Made by a program: the position numbers and the translations under genes. DNA of 64,000 nucleotides from Morchella semilibera (Eukaryota > Ascomycota > Pezizomycetes > Pezizales > Morchellaceae): positions 744,001 through 808,000 of the forward strand of contig CM018604.1 of assembly GCA_009192285.1 (NCBI GenBank), in the 5' to 3' direction. Numbering within the stretch: the first letter of the stretch is position 1; each line of letters opens with the position of its first letter. The notes below the pieces were generated by a model. The model was not told where the DNA came from. It was given only the letters and a program-made list of their open reading frames with translations, and searched no databases. Of the stretch, positions 1 to 11,175 are shown in pieces.

Positions 1-550
1 ACCGACCGAGTGATGCCCCATGACGCTCACATAAACATACCCCCCCCCCCCAAACCTGCTGGGGGGCACAAGAACGGGGGAACCGGAGCCGCGGTTGGTT
101 GATTGGCTGGGAGTGAGACTACTAACTACATGTAGCTATGTGGCTCATTAACCATTATGATATTGATATCTATCTGCAAACGCTTGTTGTTGTATAGTTA
201 TCAAATGGTATTGCTGGGGACTGAGATACTACGAGTTGCAATGGCTTGGATGGTATATTATGTTCCATCTGGACCCCACAGAAGCTTCTAGTCCGGGGAG
301 AGACATTCAGGTAGTCGTCGGTATGGTAGGGGTATTTACATACGTACAGTACGCCCCTCTATAAGTATTTTTATACTACAACTAACCAAACTACAAAGCC
401 CATCTACCCAAAACCTCTAGATTTTGTCAGTCCCCCTCCACTCCCCGCACACTCCAAACCCTAAAACCACAAGACGGAAAAAAAGAAAGAAAAAAAAAAG
501 AAAAAAAAACCTCTATTATTATTCATTAGCTCATTACTACCCTCTACCCC
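1..550. other. Spacer and DPB2 3' flank
   Basis: No gene is visible. The stretch holds a C11 run near position 41, one TACATGTA palindrome at 127-134 and an A-rich tract at 477-508. The A-rich tract lies just past the DPB2 stop codon and probably belongs to its 3' untranslated or termination region. Confidence 0.5.
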
Positions 551-2851
551 TTAAAACCCACTCTCCTTGACCTCGCCCCTCCCCGTCGCCGGCAGGTACT
601 CTATCCACCTAACCTTTCTCCTCTCGACCAGCCTGCCAGGGTTCATGACATTGCACCCCTCGTATGTGAGCGCAAACGGCTGCATGGCGGGATCACACAG
701 CACCAGCGCCGTGGGCAAGGGATACAGCATGAGCGCATGCCAGTAGTCCCACAGCATCGGCCTTGTGTTGAGCGCAAAGGGGGATAGATATCCCTGGTCC
801 AGGATCGTCTTGACGAGCTGCACATACCAACACCGCTATAATCAGCACAGCACTACCACTCACTCACTACCGGGCCAAGCACACATACCTTTCTCGCATT
901 CTTCACATCCTCGTCCACAACCTCCCTCTTCCTCTCCCTCTCCCTCTCCCTCTCCCCCTTCCCCCTCCCCTCCTCCCCCTCCCCATCCTCCTCCTCATCC
1001 GCCTCTTCCTCATCACCACCATCCTCCTCCATCTTCTCCGCCTTCCTAAACACGATCCCGTTCCGCCTCAGCCTGCCAACCACGTCGTCTCTACAGACGA
1101 CAATCTCCTGCGTAAAGTATCCCATTCTGCACGGATTGCTCGTCCAGACGGCCTCGCCGCCCGCCGCAGCGCCCTGGAACGCCCTCCTGACCCTGCCCGT
1201 GAACATCTCCGGCACCTTACCCCTCGGCAGGGCCGTTGACGAGCCGGCCGAAAACGTGCTCGCCCACGGGTCGTTGTCGCCGGGGACGAAGACGAAAGTG
1301 CTTGTATCCGTCAGGTTCTTGAAGTCTGCCAGGAGCGATGCGAGACGGTCAAAGTATTCTGCCTGCCGTTAGTCAATGATCGGTGGGACATGTTTATGGG
1401 TGAAAGGGGGGGTACCTTTATATGCGACGCTACCGCCATTGGTACCCATCGCGACACTCGTAAAGCTGCCCAAAAGCACAATAGCGAGCGGCGGCGCCTC
1501 TTCCAGTATCTCAAATACCCTCCGCAATCCATCGAGGACACCTTTCCCGTCGAGCTCCACAGTGCCCAAAAACACCATTCTCACACCCTCTTCGCTCTCC
1601 GCCTTCCTCATGGCACGCCCTTGCTGCCCGCCGCCGCCGGCAGTGCTCGAGCCCATGTCCAGCGTGACGCCATTGCCTAGAAAATCCACATGCCCAAAGA
1701 CCTCCGCGCTCGCGTCGCGCCTCTCTGGGAGTGGCTGGCCCACCGTTATACACCGTGAACCTGCTATCCTCCTCGAATGCGCCATCCACGATACAGAAGC
1801 ACCCCGGCGTGAACCAGCTTCCGTCCTCCGGGACCGCGACGGCGATGAGAGGTCGAGGACGATCTCGCCGGACGTATCGATAAGCGTGAGGACACCACTG
1901 GGGGTTGATAGCCAGCATGCCGAAGAGGAGGAAGTTCTGCCCGGCGCGGCCGAGGAGGTTGGAGATTGGTGTGAGCTTGTGCTGCTCGCGTGTGGGCCTT
2001 GTGGCGGCGAGGAAGGTGGGGGGGAGGAAGAGGTCTGTGCGGAGGAGGCGCTGGTGGAGGAGGCATAGCGGGTGCGGGAAGAGGGTTGTTTTTGCAGACG
2101 CGGGGGGGAGGAGAGATGGTTTCGGCGCCCTATTTCTCGCAGGTAATATCACAGTCAGCACCAAAATTCCTGCATCGACAATCATTAGCTCCACCCCGGC
2201 ACTCACTTCTCAAACCCGCGCTTCAGCGGATTATACGCCCACTTTGGCATCGAAAACGCATCCACGACCTTCAAAAACCTCTTCCCATCCACGCCCTCAA
2301 TCTCCAGTTGCGGGAGCTTCCCCGCCGCCAGGTGCGCCTCCACCTCGCTATCCCACAGCTGGCTACTGTTCACCCCCGCCCCCAAATCCCACGAATTCTC
2401 CCTCCTCAGCAGATCCCCGGCTCCAGCAGCACCACCGCCGGGCACATCCAGCCCACGTATTACACTCTTGAGCGCCTCGCCACCATCCACGAGCACCCCC
2501 TGCGCGCCCTCATTGCGCTTCCACTGCCTCGCAATCTCATCCAACAGCTTCTCCCCAGCGCCCGAGTCGCGCCAGCCGGCTCCACAGCGGCGCCCAACAA
2601 ACGCACAGAGCAGCGCAAGCGCGTCGGACTTGAGCGTGAGGTTGTGTTTCTTTGTAAAGACGCGGAACGCGACGGGACGGAGGATGCTCGGTGGTATCTC
2701 GACTGCGAGGACTCGTGGAGTCTGTGCGCGGGAGCTACTTGGGGGGAGAGGCTCGAAGGGGTCGGAGGTGAAGGTCGACGAGAAGGGGATGGTGGGAGAA
2801 GGAGGCTTTTGGTCGGAAGAATGTCTGGATCTTTTTCGCGGGGGGGTCCAT
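551..2851 (-). CDS. DPB2: DNA polymerase epsilon subunit B (Dpb2/POLE2), with four apparent frame breaks
   Basis: This is the essential second subunit of the leading-strand polymerase, which links Pol epsilon to the CMG helicase in the nucleus. Exons on the minus strand are 2851-2207, 2135-1416, 1358-889 and 817-551, with introns of 71, 57 and 71 nt. The N-terminal domain contains TLKSDALALLCAF. The OB region contains HKLTPISNLLGRAG and LIDTSGEIVLDLS. The inactive phosphoesterase domain contains FVPGDNDPWAS, and the C-terminus has CNVMNPGRL. The insert rich in E, D and R around 930-1050 is low complexity. The frame is broken at the C7 run after the ATG (2840-2846), at the C5 run 1900-1904, near 1841-1846 and near 1743-1749. 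Net correction of two bases gives 700 codons. Because the gene is essential and the protein is otherwise well conserved, I infer assembly indels rather than decay. Confidence 0.9.
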
Positions 2852-3845
2852 GGTGTTATTCAATTGTTGATGCAATTGCGGGAATGTGTGGCCGTGGGAA
2901 AGAAAGAGGGAGACGCGACGTGGTTGCGCCAAGGAAGTAAGCAGATGCAGGGGAGCGGGACTTTCCGAGCAGGCCCTGCTATTAATTAATTACTTGCAGC
3001 TTGTACATATATAAAGTATATGGATATCGAATATTCTAACAGTTAAATCATTGACTGGCTGACTGGCTATGGACAAGAGTATCCAGCAGCAGCAGACATC
3101 ACGGGCCTAGGGGGCGGACACGGACACGGACACGGTCTATAGCTTCTATGTGATTACTCTTCATCAACTCCAAACACCATGCATGCCAATGATAGATATG
3201 ACGGAAAAAAGAAAAATAGTATCACTACATGTATGTAATCAATTCTTTTCGATACGTCCAAATTTACGTGCCAATGGTCCCCTAGAAAGAAAAAGAAAAA
3301 GAAAAGAAAAAAAGAAAAAAAAGAAAAAAGAGCGGGATAGGGGAAAGATATAAGGGAAGGAAATGTGTAGGGGACGGTAGCGTCGATAGGGGGTGGGGGC
3401 GGAAAGGTAATAGGAGGCGTAATAGAGGGTAATACAAAAGAATACAAAAGAATACAAAAGGAGTACAAAAGGAGAAAGGAGAGAAGGAGAGAAGGAAAGA
3501 AACGTCATAAGTATTTAGAAAGAAAAAGGGAAGAGAAAAGAAGAGGAGAGAAAAGAAGAGACCCCCGAGACGCATTTAAGGCTCACGGGCTTCTTATATA
3601 CACGTACAAATAACATAAAAAAAACTTTTGTAAATAACCACAATCCCCTCATCATATCAGGCACCGAGCTCATCATCCTCATCACTCCCATCATAGCCAC
3701 TGCACACATCCATATAGTCCCCAGCCTCTTCCCGACCTCTATAGCTTCCTCCATCAGTTCCCTCTGCTTCTCCGAAGCCATTTTCATCAACTTCGCCTCC
3801 TCTTCCCCGTCCCGAAGTCTCCATCCAGCATTTTTTCGTGGATCT
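2852..3845. other. DPB2 promoter side and ankyrin gene 3' flank
   Basis: This holds the region upstream of DPB2 and downstream of the F-box/ankyrin gene, both on the minus strand. A purine-rich GA tract spans about 3283-3550, and there is a TACATGTA at 3226-3233. An alternative minus-strand reading frame at 3515-3997 could be a spliced C-terminal extension of the ankyrin gene, but I found no convincing splice sites. An ACGCGA, a variant of the MCB box, occurs near 2911, about 60 bp upstream of the DPB2 start. Confidence 0.4.
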
Positions 3846-5213
3846 TTAGGCCTTATTTCCGCCCAGGACGCGATGCTGATCGCCGATTGTCTGTTGCGGT
3901 CCAGACTGAATGGGAGCCTTGACCCCTTGTTCAGTAAAAAGTCTGTAGAATTCAAGCCCAGGAATAGTGGCGGCAAAGTGAAGCAAAGATGTCCCATATT
4001 TTCCCATCAAGTAGCCCTGCTCGACTCCAGCCTCTAGAAGTAGCGCCGCGGCTTCGACCCGGCCAAAGCTGATGGCGGTGTACAGTGGGCGGTGACCGTC
4101 GCCGTCTTCAGTTTCAAGATTCTCCTCCCGCATTATGCAATCATACAACACCCCCATCGCACCATGTTGAACAGCGAGATGGGTGTATGTGCGCTTGTCG
4201 GGGGGTTCCCGGCCGCTTTGGTACATCTTGCTGATCAGATGAACAATACCTGGGTTGTTCGACTCCTCCAGTAGTTCAAAAACGTTTTTTCCATGTTCGT
4301 TTTTGAGGTTACAGTTCGCACCAGCCTCGATCAACGCTCTCACAATCAAGTCCCCATCCTTTCGAATAGCAGCAAGATGAAGTGGAGTACTACTTTTTCC
4401 CCGATTTCCTTGTAGTGGGTCGACATCCACCCCACAATCGATAATCAATCTAACTACTTCCTCGTCACGATAGACGGTAGCAGCGTGGAGAGGGGTCCAC
4501 CACTTTCCCCTTACCCTGGTAGCAAGACCCGGAGTTGCGCCTTTCGAGATTAACACCGCTAAAAATTTGCTAGATATATTCTTATTGACAATAGCACGGT
4601 ATAGAGTAGGCTCGTCGTGGGCGTTCGGGTCCGCTCCATATTCCAACAAGAGGGTCTCTCCCCAGGACTCTTGACCCTTATGAATCGCCACGGACAGCGG
4701 CGTTCGTCTCATATTATCTATGTCATTAACGCAGCTGGGATCCCTTTTGAACAAGAACTTCATAAAAGGAACCAGATTATACTCCGCTGCCCAACCGAGC
4801 GCAGTATACGTCCGAGAACCTCGCCGCTGGCCAAGAAGAAGCATAGAGCTGTTTTTCATTATGTAGTTGAGCTTGGACTCCACCGTTAACCTTGAGAGCA
4901 CGAATTTAGGCGGCCCATGAAACTTCCCCGGGCCCCTGGTGAAATCAATCTCAACGGTTTCCAAGCCCCTCAGAAGTCTCAGTGCCAGGGATTCGTCTTT
5001 TGTAAGAGCCGCATAGGAGAGGAGGCCTACTTTGTCACCGATGCTGTCTTTAGTCGCGTTGTAGAGAACCTTTGGAGTGCAAATTCGGCAGAAGAGACTG
5101 TTGACCCGTCTGAGGTTTGTGAGTGTCCACACATCGCACTCCTCGACGATTTGGAGCAGAATCTCAGGTGGGAGATTCATCAGAGGCCTGATATTCATTG
5201 AGTTTAAGGACAT
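3846..5213 (-). CDS. F-box-like and ankyrin-repeat protein
   Basis: A single-exon frame of 455 residues. Residues 10-45 (NLPPEILLQIVEECDVWTL and what follows) match the F-box pattern, which normally binds Skp1 in SCF ubiquitin ligases. From about residue 130 there are at least six ankyrin-type repeats, recognisable by TPLHAATVYRDEEVVRLII, TPLHLAAIRKDGDLIVRAL and RPLYTAISFGRVEAAALLL. Ankyrin repeats usually mediate protein binding, so a substrate-recognition subunit is a reasonable inference, but no target can be read from the sequence. The start was chosen because the F-box begins a few residues later. The C-terminal end (residues 430-455) is not repeat-like and may be mis-modelled. It is one of three ankyrin genes in the window, all on the minus strand. 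Confidence 0.82.
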   Translation of the reverse strand: MSLNSMNIRPLMNLPPEILLQIVEECDVWTLTNLRRVNSLFCRICTPKVLYNATKDSIGDKVGLLSYAALTKDESLALRLLRGLETVEIDFTRGPGKFHGPPKFVLSRLTVESKLNYIMKNSSMLLLGQRRGSRTYTALGWAAEYNLVPFMKFLFKRDPSCVNDIDNMRRTPLSVAIHKGQESWGETLLLEYGADPNAHDEPTLYRAIVNKNISSKFLAVLISKGATPGLATRVRGKWWTPLHAATVYRDEEVVRLIIDCGVDVDPLQGNRGKSSTPLHLAAIRKDGDLIVRALIEAGANCNLKNEHGKNVFELLEESNNPGIVHLISKMYQSGREPPDKRTYTHLAVQHGAMGVLYDCIMREENLETEDGDGHRPLYTAISFGRVEAAALLLEAGVEQGYLMGKYGTSLLHFAATIPGLEFYRLFTEQGVKAPIQSGPQQTIGDQHRVLGGNKA

Positions 5214-7414
5214 TGGTTCCTACGGTGTATGGCCAGAAACAGGTACCGGGGGAGAAGGGAAGGAATGATTGAGGCCGTGTATTCGCCCAGAGAAACAGGA
5301 GAGTCGTGAACTAGGGAGCTTGTTTGGTGGGTTCAGCTGTGGGTGGTATGAGCAAAGAGCTGAGATATTTGTACCCGAACTTGTCTGTTGTGGGGTAGAC
5401 GATTGAGATGAGCTCAACCTGCCAAAGGTGAAACGGGGGGCGCTGGTGGTTTGGATGAGTGTGAAGAGGAAGAAATTTCGTCAAAAGGGTTCCTGCAATC
5501 CGTTTGACCCCATGACACTCCTCCCCTCGTATTTATACCGTCAATTTAACCTAAGCACCTTGAGCCTAGAAGAGAGAGAAAAAGGAAAACCTTTATGTAT
5601 GATCTTAATCAGCCACTCGTAGAGGACAACCAGAAGTGCACAGTTGTAGCCATTCAAGAACACTGTAACACGAGGAGCGCACGAGGGACTGCAGACAGCG
5701 CAATCGACGTGTATGTATGCAAGAACCTGCTGCCTGAGGCGATCGGAGATAAATGAAGAAAGAAAAACCGTGGGATGGGAATAGGCTTTGTTGAAGAGGT
5801 CTACCTACTAGCGTACTTCCCCACCATCCTGACACATGTTTCTCCCAGTGGCTACATGTAAGTACATTTATTGGCCCCCTAGAGAATACATGCATACATG
5901 TATCCTATCACACTTTCGAAGCTTCATTCAAAAACCCACATGATAATACATATATACTACATACAAATGTACCTTATCAATGTAATAGAAAATAAACGGC
6001 AAGCATAATATTTGCACTTGAGCTATTGTACTTGGGACTGGCAACATTCCACCCAGATATTCGGCGTGCACTCTATAGGAACTACATGTAGCCCTCAACA
6101 TCGAAATGTCAATCTACTACTCCATCATACTGTCATTGTCAACAAAGATCCCAAACAGCTCCTTCCCCACCTCCAAGCATTGAAATAAGCATCAACCAAG
6201 TACCCGGTAAGCTCCGTTTCGCGCTAAATACCCCTGTTGCGGCTCTGCGGGTGACTAGAGTCGCCAATAATGCTTTTTCGGCCCCCGGCCCCGTCAGAAT
6301 TTTCCCAGCTCATGCACCAACAGTGGAGAATCTAGGATCAACCAACACTCAATCTGATGATCATCCAAGCTCAAACTATCAGGCGTTCACCCCACGACGA
6401 AATGCTGTTAGAATGAGGTTCTAGATGACAATGACTGAAAGATTCGAGGGCGCTCTGCTGCTTGTCTTACCCCAAATCTATCCCTGATGGAAGCTCGCTA
6501 ATAAGTGACGCCTTAGGCTCGCACCCACACACCTTCGACTTTGTTCTCCGCACGACGCGCAGAAATGAATCAATGTATGGGTGCCTAAATCCGTACAGAG
6601 TCTGGTAGAATTATTGCGAAAGTGGGTCCCCCGCGACCCGATAATTCCATTGGCTCTTGAAAGGATTTTTGCTAGGAGCACGGACCAAGAAACCCACTCT
6701 ATTAGCTCTGAATTTCGCATTAATTCTACCAGACTCTGTAAATTCATGTACCTAGATGGTCCATACATGTATCTAAGGCTAGTGGACTTTATTGAATCCC
6801 GCAAATTTCAGGCCTTACTAGCACAACAAACCATTAAACATCTGCTATTTGCGACAATTGAATCGCGAGATCAACTTAATGCCCGAGTCCTATCTGACAT
6901 GACACGATCGATACGAGCGACGGTGGCCCCTCCTAGTTGATACGCTTAGCTAGTTACAGCGAGTGATTGCCTATGAAGACAAATTTAAAACCCTATGAAG
7001 GGTATAACCATACATGTAGTCATCAATGAGTGGAGGATATGGGTTCCTGTCGATTATGGTACTCCAATCAGTTTACCTGCGGGACACCTCCCTAGAACTG
7101 TAGCAGATCATTTGAAGGAGGGCCACCAGCTCTCCCCCGGCTCCAACCAAAATCCCATCGAAGATCCCTAAAACGCAAAGGATCATTGTTTCATCACAGC
7201 CTTTTTTCGGCCAGCCATGTGACTGTTGCTACCCGCACTAGTCCATATTCGTCCCTACTATTAGGTCGCAACCCCTCCCCACACAAACCCGGAAACTCGT
7301 CAGCTAAGCAAACCACCATATCGCGAAATTTCCGCCCCTAGCACTTTTGCAACGGTCAACAACCACCAAAGCCACCCTCAACAGTCGAGATTACCAATAA
7401 TCTTTTCGTCCACA
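5214..7414. other. Intergenic region between ankyrin gene and RPS20
   Basis: This is the promoter region for two divergent genes. No coding sequence can be supported. It is rich in TACATGTA palindromes, at 5853, 5895, 6083, 6764 and 7011. It also contains a long inverted repeat at 6594-6740, listed separately. The two overlapping opposite-strand frames at 6478-6940 arise partly because this inverted repeat reads alike on both strands. Confidence 0.5.
6594..6740. repeat. Inverted repeat, 28-nt arms around a 91-nt loop
   Basis: The left arm at 6594-6621 begins TACAGAGTCTGGTAGAATTA, and the right arm at 6713-6740 is its reverse complement with one mismatch in 28. The interior shows no coding signal. 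The size (147 bp) and the arms fit a small MITE-like element or a long hairpin. No target-site duplication is obvious. Confidence 0.6.
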
Positions 7415-7911
7415 ATGTCTTACAACAAGCCAGAGAAGGGCGAGTTCGGGGAAGGCCCCAAGATCCACCGCATCCGTATCACCCTCACCTCCCGCAAGGT
7501 CCAGGCTCTCGAGAAGGGTGCGTTTCCACCCCCCCCCCCACAAGAGCGCCGGTAGGAGCAAAGATCGAGCAGAGCAGGAAGCTAATGATCGCGTGGGAAT
7601 ATAGTCACCTCCGACCTCATCGAGCGCGCCAAGTCCAAGCAGCTCCGCGTCAAGGGTCCCGTCCGTCTCCCTACCCGCGTCCTCAAGGTCACCACCCGTA
7701 AGACCCCCTGTGGTGAGGGTTCCAAGACCTGGGATTGCTTCGAGATGAGAATCCACAAGCGCCTGATTGAGTATGCAATCCCTAAACAAGCCCCCATTCA
7801 TGCGCAGGAATTCTGACAGTTGCTAGCCTTAACGCCCCTACTGAGGTCGTCAAGCAGATCATCATCAACATCGAGGCCGGTGTTGAGGTTGAAGTCACTA
7901 TCGCTGCCTAA
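7415..7911 (+). CDS. RPS20: 40S ribosomal protein S20 (uS10)
   Basis: Small-subunit ribosomal protein of the head region. Exons are 7415-7517, 7605-7770 and 7827-7911, giving 117 residues, the usual length of eukaryotic uS10. Family sequence includes [36 protein letters not shown] and [19 protein letters not shown]. Both introns have canonical GT-AG ends, and the first has a GCTAATG branch site. The start codon opens [11 protein letters not shown], which fits the family. The frame is intact, unlike in several neighbours. It is transcribed away from the 2.2-kb spacer to its left and converges on RPD3. Confidence 0.97.
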
Positions 7912-8631
7912 GCGATAGTGGTAGGAGGGTGAAGAGGATACCCCCGTGGTGGGGGGGTATCAAAAAATAAAAAATAAAAAATTATCATTTGGGTCCTTTT
8001 TCTTTCTCGATGTGAACTTTGCTTGTAGTGAAAATGTGGCTTGCTGGGCGTTTGTGGTAATTAATCGGAGACTTAATGTGATGTTTGGTAATGAGATTGT
8101 TTGAAGCTCCTTTGTTGAAATAAGTATCAGTGTTTGTTATCCTAGGCTAGCGAATCACGGATTATCACTCGGCATGTATCAGCTAAGATTCTAAGACCTT
8201 CACCATCTTAGCTTCTCACACGCAGGGTTCTAAAGGGGTGCTCATGTGCTAAGTTGCGATGCCGTGGAATATCACAAATAAACTCCACAATTATGCTTGT
8301 TGAATTCGTTTACTTATTGCTTGTAGACCCCCACCCACAATTGTCTTGATCTCGTACCAAAAATTCGAAAGATCTCAAGATAGTAGATAGGAAGGAATAT
8401 AGTGATAAAATACAAACATGAGACATGAGACTAGAAATAAAAAACACAGAACTAAACCACAAGACAACATTCTCGCAGGTATATCCTATAAAAACTGCCT
8501 TTGGCGATGATCGTCTTACCCACTTCCTCACGCAAAACACAATATGCAGCTTGACTAAATATGCGGCAGCCAAAATGGAACTGGAACAGGAAAGAAATAT
8601 TTAATCGACCTGAAATAATGACTATACTTTC
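7912..8631. other. Convergent spacer between RPS20 and RPD3
   Basis: This is the 3' flank of both genes. It contains an A-rich AAAAATAAAAA stretch around 7963-7981 directly after RPS20, a plausible polyadenylation region. I see no gene. Confidence 0.45.
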
Positions 8632-11175
8632 TTCTCTTCATCCGTATTCTTTGGGCTGGCTGGGCCTTTATCTCTCTCCGCACTCATTTCCTCGGCCGCT
8701 TTTGCAGCCAGTGCATCCTCTGCTGCCTGTGCTAATGTCAGCCCGGGAATTGCGTTTGCGCCGCTCAAGGCCTCAACCTTGGGCGCAGCCGATGCGCTAG
8801 TTGGTGCTGGGGAAGGCTCGGATTTCTCAGCTGTCTTTTCAGCCGGTGGTGATGTTGGGGGAATATGTGGGGCCGGTGTAGGTGACTTTGCCTTAGCAAG
8901 CTCGGGGTTTTCTGCTACTGGGCCACAGACGATTGTTTGGGGGAAAGAACAGGGTCGGTTGCAGGAGGTGGGGGCACAACAACGGCATCGGTCATTTCCT
9001 CATCGTCCTTTACACCGCCCGCGCCTAATCCTGGTGTTTTGGCTGCGGGGGTATCATCACCCATCTCGACATCGCCGTCATCGTCTGCGCCTGCTGCTTC
9101 CTCTTCCTCAGCCTGCCTTCTGATATCTTCTAGTTCTTCATCAAACTCGGCTAGGTTTTGATCATCTTCGCTATCCTTGGCTGCGTCCTCTTTCTGAAGC
9201 GCTGCGAGGTTCTTCTGGGCGCCTGAGCCGCTGCTGGAACCTGTTTTGCTGCCACCGGCTTCACTGGGCGCTGCGCTGTCGCCACCACCCCCGAGAGGTG
9301 TTGCCATGCCGGAGCCAGTGCCGGAGCCAGTATCTTTGTAATTTGCCTCGTTCCGACGGCGTTTTTTACCTTGACGACGGATGCCGAGTGAATTGTCCAT
9401 CTCCTCGTCTTCAGATTCTGACATGAGCTCCCCGTCTTTCTCAATGGTACGATCCCACCTTCGCTGAGTATGGCGTCGGTCCATCCCAACCGTATCTTCT
9501 TCCTCGTCATCGAGTATTGCATCATTCTCCTCTTCTTGTTCCGTAAGACCCCTGCCGACATCAGTCATTTGTACACTAGGCGCGTGACGAGTGCGTTCAA
9601 GATTTTGCAGAACGGCGGTTTTGATCTTTTCGAGGTATTCCCGGGAGTTAAGATTCTCCATATTGGAGGGACGGACATCAAGCTCGTAGTCAGGGCCGAA
9701 GTACTAGTATTGTTAGCATTTTAAGACTTAGATAGTAGGGTTAAAGCTCACCTCATAGAAATCACTGAATGGTAGATCTGGGCCGACTTTCTGATTCACC
9801 AAGATACCAGTTTCGTAAGTCCAGGCTCTACTGACATTTCTCATGGTGTAGCCGCCACCACCAACAACTAGAGTCGGCAAATTGAATTTTTTGACGAATT
9901 CCACACAATTCGCGTGCCCGGCCATACTTAGGTTAAAGCACCCAAGTCTATCGCCTGATAAACTATCGGCACCACACTGTAATACAACGGCGTCTGGTTT
10001 GTAGTATTCCATAACATGGCCAATTACCGGCTCAAAGACCTCCTTATAGGTAACATCGGTAATACCGTCGCGAAGGGGGAAATTGACAGCATAGTGCTTG
10101 CCCTGTCCTACGCCAATATCGCGAAGTTCACCGGTACCTGGAAAGTACTCTCCATATTTGTGAAACGAGACTGTCATTACGCGATCTGTTGTGTAGAAAG
10201 CTTCCTCGACTCCATCGCCATGGTGCACGTCGATATCGATGTACAGAACACGCTGCTTGTAACGTAGAAGCTCGATAATACCCAGAACAATGTCTGCGCA
10301 GTAAAGTTAGCATAAACTGTCTTAGATGCGTAAAAATGCAACGAAACTAACCATTAATGTAGCAAAATCCAGATGCCTCGCTTTTTTTTGCGTGATGCAA
10401 GCCTCCAGCCCAATTTATCGCAATATCGCATTTTGAACGATTGAGTCTAGCGGCTCCTTCCATACTACCACCGCCAGAAATACCACAGAACTCAAACAAT
10501 CCGTCAAAAACTGGACAATCATCTCCGACGTTGTATTTTCCTTGTTCTTTTGCATATTGTTCCATGTTATCCGGAGTAACCTTTGAGAGGAAATCCACAT
10601 ATTCATCGGTGTGAAATTGGCACATCTCCTGCTTTGTTGCAGGTTTGGCTCGCTGATGGCGAAAGTGAGCGATAGTAATGAGGTTACGCCGAGGTGAGAG
10701 TGATCCTTACATATATTTCCATCTTCTTATATAGTCCATAATTCATGATTAAACTGTGGGTCATTCTTATCCTGTGAGGCTTCATTGGATGTCCAGCGAC
10801 ATAAGCGTAATTTCTGGGGAAGACATCAGTAACAGAAAGGCGAACAAGTAGGCTTAAAAACATACCCTACATCGGCTGTTGGTAGCAAGAGATTTAGTAG
10901 AGTCAGTTAAACTGCACATTCATAGCATCGCTGCTTGTTGGGTATGGGGGAAATCCGTGTTCTTGGTTCTAGTAGAGACGCGATTCATGTTAGGGCCTTA
11001 AGTTGAACTCACAATCGTAGAACTGTAGACATAGCAAGAAATCAGTATCAAATTCACGTTAAGTCATGTAACAATCGTATAATTTCAGCGGAGAAAGACT
11101 AACATATGCCACACGTTTCGCATTAGACGACCCGTTTGTTGACGGCGGGTCGATGGGAGCGCCATACTGGGTCAT
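8632..11175 (-). CDS. RPD3: Class I histone deacetylase Rpd3 with a frame break in its C-terminal tail
   Basis: Zinc-dependent lysine deacetylase and catalytic core of Rpd3L/Rpd3S-type corepressors in the nucleus. Exons are 11175-11104, 11022-11013, 10875-10866, 10813-10711, 10652-10352, 10293-9752 and 9703 onward. The second and third exons are only 10 nt each, yet they supply FYDS and DVG of a conserved motif before [19 protein letters not shown]. The catalytic region is intact: [33 protein letters not shown] and [12 protein letters not shown]. As written, the frame stops at 8915 after 608 residues. A one-base deletion near 8920-8926 separates this stop from a further open stretch of about 95 codons, rich in P, A, E and K, ending at 8632. 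I infer that the true tail runs to 8632. The tail is acidic, as in fungal Rpd3 orthologues. The gene shares a divergent promoter with SEC24. Confidence 0.93.

Noticed and set aside
551-2851. DPB2 as a true pseudogene
   Set aside because: The gene is essential and its conserved blocks are intact. All four breaks are single bases, and similar breaks occur in other essential genes of the window.
1376-2940. Long plus-strand frames opposite DPB2
   Set aside because: The minus strand carries the conserved Dpb2 protein. The plus frames are shadows in GC-rich coding DNA.
3515-3997. 160-codon minus frame overlapping the end of the F-box/ankyrin gene
   Set aside because: It could be an alternative C-terminus with hydrophobic segments, but no GT-AG path joins it. 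It was kept as a note only.
6478-6940. Overlapping opposite-strand frames of 108 and 119 codons
   Set aside because: They share sequence because of the inverted repeat, and neither resembles a protein family.
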